NCBI GenBank assembly: GCA_900708905.1
Contig: CAADRB010000002.1
Coordinates: forward strand, 2,269,830-2,333,829
DNA length: 64,000 bases
Direction: 5' to 3'
DNA from: Hymenolepis diminuta
Taxonomy: Eukaryota > Platyhelminthes > Cestoda > Cyclophyllidea > Hymenolepididae
The notes under the pieces were generated by a model, which was not told where the DNA came from, searched no databases, and saw only the letters and a program-made list of their open reading frames with translations. This document shows positions 40,124 through 52,800 of the stretch, piece after piece (the first letter of the stretch is position 1; every line of letters starts with the position of its first letter). Both the position numbers and the translations under genes were made by a program.

Positions 40124-43100
40124 AAGATATAATTTAAATATCATAAATAATAATATTAAAGTAGTTTATTTGTTTAATTCTTTATGGACGTTTTAGCGGG
40201 TACTAGGACTGAACTTAACTGCTGAAAATTTTCTAAATTGGGAAAATTCAGGCTAGTGAAATGTGTTACTTAAAAAAATTAATATAACCCATACTTTCTA
40301 AATTTATGGAATTAAATTATGAGCAATGATTTATTTGGTCTTAACCGAAACCCATTTTTTGCATCAGAAAATGACAGATTTTACCAATCCCCTTACCCAC
40401 CTCTACTCTTTCCTATTTTTTTAATGAAATCAGATCTTCACAGACTTGTTCCCTTTTCATCACGTTTTGTGAAAATTTTAACAAAGTATAAATGAGTTTG
40501 CTTGGTAAGAAATCTCCGAACCATGACGCCTGATGTGTAGGCTACCTTGATTTTGCAGATGGAAACGAGTACAAGTCATTTCAGTATATCTCTGAGCGTT
40601 TTCATCGATACATAGCTACCGAAGGACTTGAGTGTAAATATGGTAATTCAATACCAAGAATGTATATCTTCGAGGCTACATTCGACTGGCTAACTTTATA
40701 ATTCTTTTTTTTTAAGTTGATATACGGTTATTGGTTTGTCAGGTATTTGAGGCGTTAAAGCAATTTACTATACCAGTCATCTAACGATCAAATCTCGGAT
40801 TGATTAATTTAGACTCTTTACATTTCGGGAGGTCTTATTCACTTATTAACTTTTACCCAAATATGTGAAATATTTTGTATTTAATGCATTGGTATATCTT
40901 AATATACAAACTGCAATTTACAAAGGTGCCTTCTTATCTGATTTTTCGCCAATTTTAATATTTACTAAGGTTTGTCAAAACAAATGCAAGGTTCCTGTCC
41001 CTGTGTCAACTCGATTTTCAGCCATGGCTCTCTCAGCGGTAACGTTATTAATACAAGTTTTCATTAACCACTCCCCCATCTAAGTGTGATTTGGTTAATT
41101 GAAAATGAAAGTACATCATTTTTGCAAGCTAGTTTTGGAGCAAATGATCATTATAGAAGCCAATCAAGTTAAACTGTGGTAAACAGGTTTATTATACGTT
41201 AATTGGCATTTATCATACCCTCGAATAAAGATAGAAGAATATTTGTTTGAATTTCGTATAATGCTTACAAATCCCTTGATGTACACAGCCCTCCATATGC
41301 ACTTGTGCTAATTTGCTAGTTTGAGCATAACTGTCTGTAGAGACAATTCAAACAATAATACTTCTCTATTTCCAATAATTCCTGTAACGTATTGAGAATA
41401 ACGCACAAAAAACTCAGAAGACTCTAAAGAGAACATATTTTGACTGGATCATACCTGAGTATATTGTGCCAAATCAATCAGTTCAGATAGGAAAACGGGA
41501 TAAACTCTATGACGGGAGAAAGCAAGTATGATCAAGTAGCCGTAACTCGAACGATTTTATCGAGTGACCAGTGACTTGGATACCGGATGCCGTAATTCTC
41601 TTGTTATCTTTGTGCTGTTCCTAAATCCAGTCCGTTTTAGTATAGGTGTTTAGCTGTATTCCCAAGAATTTTAAGTCACTTCAATGCAAGATATCGGATT
41701 CTAGGCAGACTGTTCTAATTACACCTCCTCTGTCTCAAAGTATTTGCTTATACTCTGTATTTGTCATTTATCAATAGGAGACGCATAATGAATATTGTAT
41801 CAAAAAAGTTGAGGAAACGCTGAATATAAGCGCAGAATTTTAAAAATCGGTGGTTTCATAAGCTTGTTTATAAAATGTTAATATTCTTTAAGTAAGCCCA
41901 ATGTTCTTTTTAATCTCCACATATTTTTGATATCTGAAATTTAGACCTCTTTAAACTGCAAATAAACTATCTATATGACCTTAAGTATGCCTGCTTCCCT
42001 TATTCAATTAAAACTAATTATCTAATTTTTGTGACAAGATTAATCTAATTTATTCCACATCTATTCCCTTAAATTCCTTAATATTAAGTTACGAAATAAA
42101 AATTCTGTTCTTTTAATGAATGTTATTGTAATGTGAATTGTGATTCACTTTAGCTTTATTGAATTTTTGTTGAAAAAGGCTTAATCTTTATAACCATCCG
42201 GGCTGGGTGAGCTAAGTATTTGGTTAAACGCTTTAATTTCAAATAGTCTCCAGCACAAAACATAAAGATATTAGTGCGTAATAATAATTAGAAGATCAGA
42301 AACAGATATGCAAGGAGTTGGGTTGAAAGAGGGACAGTGATATCTAATTCAAATTCATAGATAACGTTTAAGCAGATAAAATATAGAGAGAACATCAAAA
42401 TTGAGCTGATGAATAGTACATCAAATGCTCAAAGAAAAGAGTAGAGTCAAAAGGTTGAAGATTGACCATATCATCGTAATGCTGCTTCTTCCTCATTATC
42501 TCTTTTTAAATAGCACGTATTTAATTATGTTTATCAACCTTATTTATTACTTAATATGTCTTCAAACATCTCCTTATCGATTTCGGGTATAAGTTCGTTT
42601 GTTTGCTCCATTCTCTTACTACCTTAACAGCTGACCACATTTTACTGTCAATCAGTAGCAATCAACATAAATATATGTTGCGTGCGGAACTTCTTATTTT
42701 CAAACTGAATTCATCTCTCTTTACTAATATTAACTTTATGCGACTTACAGCACATAGTGATGATAACAGAATACAATCGAAATTCAATTCTAAATCAACT
42801 TTATACGACCTAAAGCATATTTTCTTTCCTCTAATTTCACCGAATCTGTGTTGCGGTGCTCTTAATGCAAGAACACTGAAGATATTCTTGTCCCTCATTA
42901 AATCACTAGAGTTACCGCGTCATCTTCTCTAGAATAATTTCTTTATGCAGGCTCCTTGGCAAACCTTCATTTCCTTTGCGGAAGCGACAACTTATATGTG
43001 GCACTTATGCTACAATTATTCCACATTACGCATATTCTATGAGTAATGACTCTTGATATCGGATCAGGAGTTATAAGTGAAATCTTGTTCATAGACTAGA

Positions 43101-45604
43101 TATAGCTTTTTCATTCTTTTTGGTCATATTTTCGGCTCCCTTGATATGTGCCCTTCCAAATAAGTCTGACTCGATATACTCAATTATGCTCCCATATATT
43201 ATATTAGGATTAATTGGGACTGGGTTTTGGCGGCCCTAAGTGTACAACCTTCTCAGATTTTATGGTTAGCAACCTAATACCGGAGACATTCTTTTACGAT
43301 CTACTAGCCCGACATCCCAGTTTTCCCAGATAGAAACAGAAGAGGACGTACACACAAGTCGGTTAGACACAAGACGAACTTAAATTATGACTCTGAAATA
43401 TACAGACGGTCATATAATATAAATAAATGGGAAACATAGCAGGATTAAAAATAGAAGTGTTATCTTCTGTAGGTGAAATTTTTAATAAAATATTTCACAC
43501 ATTCCAGTTAGTAGTCCGAATAACCTAGTGTCGTGACGAATTCATCGGCTCAATCGATTTTAGCTTTTCAAAATCCACATCAGAAAATGTTTCTTGAGAT
43601 ATCGCCCTCAAAGCGTTCCCCATCTATTTAAGATCTGTGAGTGGAAAGTGATTATTACTCAACTTGTTTATTTCATCTTTCTTTGCAAGCAATCGTACAA
43701 TGCTACTATATTCATAGAGAGTACTTGTAAATGGTTTCCTATGTAGATCCTCGGGCGTTTAAATGCTGGCAGTGGATGTATAATACTTAAATGGATCGAA
43801 TTCTTCTCGAATTAAAATTTTCTTTCCTGCACACTTATATCATCTGGGGTAGCAACGAACTCAATAGCACCTAGTCACTCCATTTGTTCACATCGGGCTA
43901 AGACTTCCCTAAAATGCGTTTGAAACGTCAGTATTGCCAAGGCTCAATTCACACACTTGAATTCCCATGTGCTCCCGAGCTCACTCCTGTCCTCTTGTCT
44001 AAATAGCAATGTACGCACGTAGCTTATCCGCCTTTCGCCAGTACATATCACTAACTACTCACTCAGCCGCTTTTAATTGTGTCTTATCTCGATCCCAGCA
44101 ACAACCGTACCAACTACTCTACTTGCTACTTGCATCTAGGTTCTCCGTTAATAAACCTATTGGTTGCAAGTGTCTTCTCGTCTGCCCTGTTGTAGCAGGT
44201 AGTAGTATGAAAGACTTAGGGGCCAAAATCGGATACGTATTCTTCTGTTCTCCTTTTAAATGCTCAATAACTTGTCATTAGTTTGTGCAGAAGCCAATTT
44301 TGCAACGTTGTTAGAATGGAAAAATGATGAGGGTGACTCATTGACTAGCTACAAATTGTAGCTGCCATACGTGAATCATGTCTGTTCAATCTAAAATGCC
44401 ACAGAGGGGCTCTCTAAAGAGACAGGATCAGACAGCTACTCTAAGCATACCTTATATAGCCTTTATACACTAGGCCTCCGCCACTTACATAGTTAGGATA
44501 TGTAATCAGCTCTTGTTTCTACAAACCTCACTTTCCTCTTTCTGAACTCCCGTTTTTATAATTTAGGAATGATTGTTGTCTCCTGTTAGCCTCTAATATC
44601 AGTAGATTTTAGGAGGAATATCTCCAAGCCCATCTAATTCAGATTATACCAGTAGATTTAATTGGGACTGGTGCGCCTTTAATCTCTCATGCAAAGTTCA
44701 AAATCACAGGTAGATGCGAAAGCGAATTTTAAATTTAAATTTAAATTCAGATTGAATTTTAAAATTAACCTCATTTCATGTTTCCTTTTCATGCCTGCTT
44801 TCTATTAACAAAATTTTTGAAATATTTGATTTTGAAAAAAGGGAGTTGTAAACAACAGGAAGATTCCTAGTTTCAGATTTAGCAATGCTCTTTTGATGTT
44901 TTTGCTTTTACGAACCGTCTTTTCTCAGGATTTTTCTTAACACCCTAACAGTGTTATACCATACCTCTGATAGAACATATATAAATTGACGCACTTCTCC
45001 AGCTACAATAAATAGATTAAAAGGATAAAAGAAAATAAAGGCGGATAGTGGTAAAATGGACGTTGGCTTGCATCATTTGGGAGTTCACCTTTAATGTTTT
45101 GTTGGAACGGCCAACAGTTCTGCTGATACGACGTTCACCGATAAATCAATCGCACCTAATAATAAATTTAAATGTTTAGGCAAATTGATTTAAATTAACT
45201 GCAAATGTGGCTGATTTTAATTTTTCAAATATTAGTGTCTTAATAATTCAGAATTGATGGTGAAATTTAAATTAGCTTTATTATAATCACTGGTTAAATT
45301 AAATGAGCTCAAAAAATAATAAATCTTTAAAATTAATATATCATATTATAGTTAAAATTTTTTTATTAATCCGTCAATCTTGAAACAGTAACATAGGATT
45401 ATATTATGGTATGTGTTGATAAAACCCTTCAAAAAAACCAAACACTTTTATAATGGTTATTAGCAAAATATTAGGGATGTGGTATAGACCAAAAATTGAA
45501 TTGTATTGTAGTGATGAGAACGCAAGGAAACAGGAGATGAAGGTTGAGACGGAGAAGAAATAATGAGTCCGTGTGGAATTACGTAAAGTGAACAATTGAC
45601 TAAT

Positions 45605-45730
45605 CCAAGAGTTGTGCGTGAGAACTTGTTCGCTACGCGATCGGTTACACAGCCGCATTTTCCAGAATATTCTAATGCACGTGAGGTTCCTTTGATCAGC
45701 CTTGGTAGCCTTGTGAACTCCACAGTCCTA
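45605..45730. repeat. Interspersed repeat R3, copy 1
   Basis: Shares with 48625-48740 the series TACGCGATC, TTTCCAGAAT(A/G)TTCTA, GCACGTGA or GCGCGTGA, CCTTT, TCAG(C/T)CTTGGT and TTGT, then AC(T/C)CACA, in the same order and orientation. It is relatively GC-rich against its surroundings. Confidence 0.6.
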
Positions 45731-48624
45731 AAAAAGAAACTCCCAACCCCATAAATACCTCAATAAAATCATCGCCATCAATGAAATATCATATAGCATA
45801 TTATACGATCTCAGATAGTTCCTCACATTCGGAATTAGTGAGTTACCTTAGCAAATCCAGGCTATTTAGCATTACTTGCACGACCATTACTGCACAAATT
45901 GTGGGGTGCTAAAATTTTAAATAGAAATGCTCTGTTATGTCTGGATGTTATGAACAATTTATTCTAGCCCCAGTAACCGCCTTAGCTCTTGTATTCAAAT
46001 CGGACTCAATAATTTATAAAATGCGGATAAAAATAACTCAAGATCGCGGAGTCTATATCTGCCTAGGTATAAAAAATTCATATTCTTCAGACGTTCGTCA
46101 TTCTTATCATTATGCGGACTAATGCTATTTCTGACAGTTTGACAGTTCGTCCGAACCAAAACTGTCATCGTTGAGTTTTTGTTCAGACTTTCCTGGGTTA
46201 ACTGAACGAAGATTATTGTTATTCCAATAAAGTGAAAATTGTTATGAGCGCTCACATGTCTTCTCTATCCTTGGGTCTGAGTCAGCTATAGCCTAGTAAT
46301 ATCCAGTGGGGCAGAGATCATTACGGCTGAAATTAGGCATTTGAACATTACACTAGTTTGAAAAGATGGGGCTCAAATAAAATTTACTATAAGTCATCAG
46401 GCGCTATACTACTTAGAAATTGGAAATAATCTAAGGTAGCGGCCTCGACAGCCTATTGGAAGCACTTGTGGGGCGTGCCCAACATGGGCACAGAGTGGAC
46501 CGATTAGAGGCTTGAACGCGAAATCTACTCAACATAAGTTTTGTGTTACATGAGACAAGCTTCCATTATGGCAGGACGGTCACCTCCTCTCAATTTTGCA
46601 CCCATTAATGCTTCTTAGTCTACCCTTATATCTTTCTTACTCTTATTGACTTTTATGCCCTTTCATTTTGTCTTGCTTTGTCTATGTGTTGTTCTTGAAT
46701 AAATTCTTATTATGACTACATTTTCTACGAAGCAGAAAAATGAATGAATGCATTCACTGACATTTGTAGTGCGCTCATACTGATTCATATCTCTGAGATT
46801 TTAATTGCCAGTTGATTATCCTTTACCAGTCGTTCATTGACGAACAAAGGACACGAAATTTTTGAACCCTCCTATCATACCTAAATTGGCCCTCATTATC
46901 GCAACCCAAGTTCCATTCGCTTTTGCCTTCTCTTTCGATTCTAAATTCCTTTTCCACTCCATCCTCCTTTCTCCTCCTCTTCCTCTGTTCATTTACAGTT
47001 GTCCACTATGCAAGTGGTCTTCTCTTTTGCAGAGGATTCTTTTTCTGATAGCCTTTAGGAAAACCATTAGTTTAATAAGGGAATGTCTAGGCTCTATTTG
47101 GTTGAGCTCTTAAATTGCCTTTATTGACGCATTTAGACTGCTCTGGATTTTAAAAATCCGACTGATGAAAACCTTAACCGCTGATATTGAGCCATGTCAC
47201 TAATTTTGAAGTTTGGACAACTTTTATCATCTCATCTGTGCCCAATATATATACGATGATGTACAACGTTTTATTAACTGGCTCAGAAATATTATGGCGA
47301 GAAAGCAGTCTGAATATCCCTGCTACATCTCCCAAGAGAAAATGCTAAGCATTAAACATATATTCATGCATATTGTGGTTCACCTTAAAATGAAAGAAAT
47401 TACCATTGTACTTATATTCGTGTTAGAATTTAAGGACTACACTGGAAATTTTTCTGCATAATTTTTATCACGATGGTTGTGGAAGGCATTAGTAATCTTG
47501 TCAAGAGTACTCACTACGAAGACAGTATGAAACTGTTGTTTGCTTTATTTCTAAACGATTACAAACCTAAATTTACGACGTATTGTATAAATAGTAAGCT
47601 TGTCAGGGCTTACACATACATAATATTTTAAATCATTACTATTTTTATCACATCTAACAAATCCACTGACATTCTCATGGAGGTGAATCGCAATACTTAA
47701 ATATGACGATCCAAAAATTTCTTTGTAAATACTTAGGTTTTGCTCCTCTTCCTGTTGCGCAGTTTCCTTCCATGCTTCTGGTGGGATTTTAATGTAATTT
47801 TCAATTCAACCAGACTTTTCATAAAACAATATCGTCCGAGTAATTTTCTGCTTCAGCCTTCGCGGTTTTCCTGAGTATCGTTTGGAGTTGCCTGAATAAG
47901 TTCTCCTTTGCGGGGTGAGAGTAATTTATCTCGCCATAATGTTAATGCTTCTTATAAACAAGGAACAAAAACTGCGATGTTATTTATTTCGAATGAATAT
48001 AAAGTACCCTTATAATCTAATTGAGATATATCCCCCTTAAAATCGAATGCAGTAATCTTTACTAAACCACAAGAATGGGAGCTGAAGCTGACCATTGGTG
48101 TATTAGATGATAGCGAAAAAGAGGAGATAAAGGGGGCCGGTTACACGTCTAAACTACTAATATGAAAGTGGACTTGTGCGTAAGGACTAAATAAGGTACA
48201 CATAGAGAAACTATCTGACTTTGTTTTCTGTGGCAGTTTTTGTGAGTTTATTGACTTGTAATGGTACAGTCTAATAAAACTCAATACTAGAATTTTATCC
48301 ACTATACCATCTAATTATTCTAGAATAGCGAGTGGAGGCCGCTCAGAATCATCACCTGGGAGGAGTGGCTATTATAATTAATTTTATCTCCAGTTTTTAC
48401 TCTAATAACACCCACTCTTGCTTATGTAAGAATGGAGACAGTCGTGTGAATAAGTCTGTATTCAAGGTACCCCAAGTCCTCCAGAACAAGTTGCCTTAAA
48501 AATTAGCTACGTCACGTCTAAAGAGGCCTGAGCACAGAAGGTTTCGTGCACGAAGAGTTTTACTGGAAAATACTTAGTAACTGAAAACAATTAACGCTAT
48601 ACTGCACTAATATTGATTTCTGAT

Positions 48625-48740
48625 TGGCTGGAAAGCCACTGCATGTACGCGATCTTTGACACGTTCTCGCTTTCCAGAATGTTCTACCGCGCGTGAAACC
48701 CCTTTAGTCAGTCTTGGTCATGTTGTACACCTCACATCTT
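48625..48740. repeat. Interspersed repeat R3, copy 2
   Basis: Second copy of the family at 45605-45730, 3 kb away and in direct orientation. Key shared blocks are GTACGCGATC, TTTCCAGAATGTTCTACCG and AGTCAGTCTTGGTCATGTTG. Confidence 0.6.
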
Positions 48741-49853
48741 TCAAAATAAATGAGCGTAAATTAATCATGTCTAGCTTTAAACAGAGTAGATAAAGTTGGT
48801 GACCTAAAACGATAAGACGTCGATTTTCAAAAAAAACAAGAAAATTCTCCATAGGTTTATCCACACAAATTATGGAAATTTTTTAACTATCTGCACCTTG
48901 TTGCAAGTATTCAGTAACACACGATTTTAGAGACCCAACTATCGTTTCAGTTCGAATTATTTATGACATTCTATTTGTCCTTCTCTAAAAGAATTATTAT
49001 TACAATATGTAAAACATGTAATGATCAGATTTCGCACTTAGTACTAATGAAAATTCTACCAATGGCGTCGGTTAAGAGGATGCAATTACAATGCGTTACA
49101 AATTTGCTTTAAAGCGCTAAATGTTGACTTAACAAGTTTGCTAAAATTTCATACTCAAAGGAGATGCATACATGAGATGTCTTGCGTCTGATTACATGGA
49201 AAAATAATGTGAATTTATTTAAATTCATGTAATTACTTTAAAGACAAGGGGTTGGGAAATATTCGGGGTATGGTCATCAGGATATCTGAAGGTCAGAGGA
49301 AAAAGACGTAAATTCAGTGTCAATTTGCGTCATCAGTTCTGCAGCTCTCGATTCCATGAAAGGAAAATTTTTCTAGCATACGTCTTGAGTAGCAACATTC
49401 GGGAGTCTTTCTGACTGAGAAGGTTACTACCACTCTAGTCCGTCTTGACTGAGGTGATAATTATAATAATTGGCAAAATCTAAGTGAAGTTATAATAAGG
49501 TATTATATATCTTTTCGCCAAATTTAAAATAAATTTTTAGTACCTGAACTCCTATCATTCAAATATTTTATTACGATTTTAACTCTTTTCCATAGTCATA
49601 CACGTAAGAACCCACTTTTCCATACGTGGCCTTGAAAATAATAGGTGTGATATGTGTAACCTTTAAATCCGACCATGTAATTGTTTTTATTGTTTGCCAT
49701 CCGTTGTTGGATCCTTAATTTTGGGGTTATAACTATGTATATATTGAGTATTCTATTATATCATTTTTGTTTCATATGTACTTGAACATCAAAGTCATAT
49801 TTTAGTTTTTACTTCTAAATATTCTGGTATTCAGCCTTTTATGTCGGCAAAAA

Positions 49854-52800
49854 ATGGACCTTGTGATAAATAAACTTCGAACTACAGTATCAAGTGCTTT
49901 ACCCGGCAATCCCGTATCCAGAGAATTTGATTTAGAAAATCAAGTTGGCTCCTCAGGTCCTGGCCTTTTGTGGAAGCTCTACGCTGCAACCAAGAAATCT
50001 TCAAAAGAACCAGCGACTGTATGGATCTTTGAAAAGAAATTAGTCGATCGATTCTGCAAACGCGAACGAGAGCTGATTATTGAAAAATTAAAGCAGGGTG
50101 TTGCTAATCTGACCCGCTTACGACATCCACGTATTCTGTCTGTTGTACATCCTCTTGAAGACTCACGAGAAAGTCTCGGCTTTGCAACTGAACCTATTTT
50201 CACGTCTCTCGCTAATGCTCTTGGAAGGACAACAAATCTTACTGGTCCCCAATTAGATCGATTGAATAATTTCACATTTACAGAAACAGAATTGAAGTAT
50301 GGTGTCATACAAGTAAGTGTTCTTTAATCCTCTTCGAAGTGCTTTTGGATAAAACTTGCCTTATTGTCTTTTACACTTAGATTTGTGAAGCACTGACCTT
50401 TGTTCACCGTGATGGAAAGCGATTTCATTTGAATGTTTCTCCTGAGTCGATTGTTGTCAATCGGCTGGGTTCTTGGAAGTTGTGTGGATTCGAATTTGCG
50501 TGTGATGGAAATGAAGTAGAATGGGTAAACACTCCACCTTGGCAATCTTCAATCCCCTCGCTGTGCCAACCAAATCTCGACTATTGTGCTCCTGAAGTCG
50601 TAATAGAGGTCCGTGATTATCGATACTATATGGTTGAAATAGTTTAGCCTTCTTCTGACTAAACAGTTGTAGTCATGCAATGTTATAACGATTCAGCTCC
50701 CAACTCCCTTTGAGTAATTACACATCAAGGTCTTGAAGTTTTACATTTTGTAATGTCGTGTTATGATGTTTATATTTATAGATATTTTGTGATTTGGAAG
50801 ATTAAGTTTACTTTTGTCATTAAATTTCATTACAATTCTCACTATTTGTGATTCATTGTTTATATTTATAAATTTCAAAGTTGATTCAGAAGTGGATTTT
50901 AAGCGTGGTTCTAGAAGCTGTGAATTTTTGGGGATGGGATAAGCAGGAAAATGCCTTTTTAATTTCCTGTACTAATTCATTATTGGTACATTGAGGAAGT
51001 GGTGATTGGTATGATGGTTAGCGTGTTTTAATTGTTTGAAGTTTCACATCTTTTGTTCTTTCAAATGGGCCCACAGACTGAAAATCACATTTTCCTGAAA
51101 TATTCTGATGTTGCAATTTGTCAGGGATAGTATGTTGGTCCAGAGGAAGCAATGAAGTGTCCATTTTATCATTTATTTTTCCCTTAGATCTAAGGAACAT
51201 TTGTGAGAAACATTGAAAACCGCTTACATTGGAATGTGATCCATCACTTCGGATACACGAACTTTGATTTTAAGTATCATATCACTTCTAATATATTCAT
51301 TTTCCTTTTAGGAGTTGATGCTTCAATATATTACACCCACTGCTTATTAAGTCCAGCTGTATGAATTACTCGAGTTTGGATATTGTTTTGTGTTTGGTGA
51401 CGTTATATTTACATTTAGTTTTTGAAGTATACTTTGCTGTATTTCCGTTATTTAAACGTATTATCAACACCAAAGGGAATTATAGAAATCTCCTGGACGG
51501 AAAAATATTAGTAATTTAAAGTTTTATTGCCGTCTCTTAAATTAAGTCCAAATATTGTCTTATGAACTTCTGTGTTAGAAGTTCTAACGCAGAAGTTCAT
51601 AAGACAACAAGCACAGAAGTAAGATATACAGAGACTGAATGTCTTTTTATAGACACAGGCTACTTTTTCTATCCTTTTTCCCGGACTCTGCACATATAAT
51701 TCTCAACCAAGATAGTTATCGATATCTGATCCTTTGTATATAGACAGAAAATGTTATTATTAATTACCTACGATAGGAGTCATTTTTACAAGTAATATTA
51801 TGGGAAAGCATGTATACAGAATGAGGAGGATTGTCAGTAGTTTTGGTAAAGAAGAAAGTTATCTTTCTATTGTAAATGTTTGTTTTTTATTCATTGGACG
51901 ATATTGAGTCAACTACCGCACATTTCTAATATCTGTTATTGTGGTTTTAGTTAAACGAACTAAGTAATCTGCATTTTGAACTCATCGTCTTTTTTAATTT
52001 CAGGGTAAAGGTTATGCTCTCAGTGATATGTTTTCCGTTGGAATGCTTTTATATACCCTTTATAATCATGGAATTTCTGCCCTCGATTGTCATGAAAGCT
52101 ATGGTGCTTATCGGGAGGCAGTTAAAAAGGTTAATTTTACTTGAAATTGTTTGTATCAAAAAGTATTTGTGGATTTCGATGTTCTCGTCACTTAATACGC
52201 TATGAAAATTCGTACTCTTATCTCGATGTGTTTTAAACCTTTCAATAGTTGAAACCCTTATCACCTGCGAAATTGTCAAACATTCCGGCAGGAATTAAAG
52301 ATTACGTGAAAATGCTTCTACAACCAGATGTTGACGTACGACCTGACTCACATGAGCTTCTTAAAGTGAGTTTTATTCTACTTAAATATAATCAGTATCT
52401 GTGGACGATTACTATTTAAGAACTTGTTCCTTTCATCAGGTTCCTTTTTTCGATGACGCCAACGTAGCTTGTTTAAAGAGTCTAGACGACCTCTACCAGA
52501 TGGATAATCTCTCTCGTTCCAAGTTCTATCGAAATCTACCCAACGCTATCAAAAATTTGCCACCGGTGGGAATGTATTTGATGACATTCTTATCTTTGCT
52601 TAGAGAATTAATCTTCATCGAGTTTTCCCGCAACTATCGGAGGAGTTTAGCAATAAGAATATGGTTCCTTTTGTGCTTCCCTCGATTCTCTTAATCATTG
52701 ATATGTCAAGTCGCGCGGATGTTACTACGTACATATTGCCGAGGTTTAAGCCTGTTCTTGCTATTAATGAGCCAATACAGGTGGGCGTTGGAGTTTAACT

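Larger units (their letters stand above)
40124..49853. other. Gene-poor, repeat-rich interval
   Basis: Nearly 10 kb without a recognisable gene. It contains repeat R3 (45605-45730 and 48625-48740), a weak repeat candidate at 41385-41520 resembling 18535-18640, an (AAATTT)n-like tract at 44726-44747 and pyrimidine-rich stretches near 46900-47010. Open frames at 44009-44281, 45404-45723 and 47213-47461 show no family resemblance. Confidence 0.55.

Noticed and set aside
41385..41520. Repeat pair with 18535-18640 and 38870-38990
   Set aside because: Only short blocks match by eye (GTAACGTATTGAGAA, then CTGGATCATACCTGAGTATATTGTG-like); too weak to call without a computed alignment.
44009..44281. 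90-codon open frame starting with ATG
   Set aside because: Cys/Ser/Leu-rich low-complexity composition without homologues or neighbouring exons; likely chance in repeat-derived sequence.
47213..47461. Possible small gene (VQRFINWLRNIMARKQSE)
   Set aside because: Single 82-codon frame starting from a non-ATG codon, no family resemblance and no splice partners.
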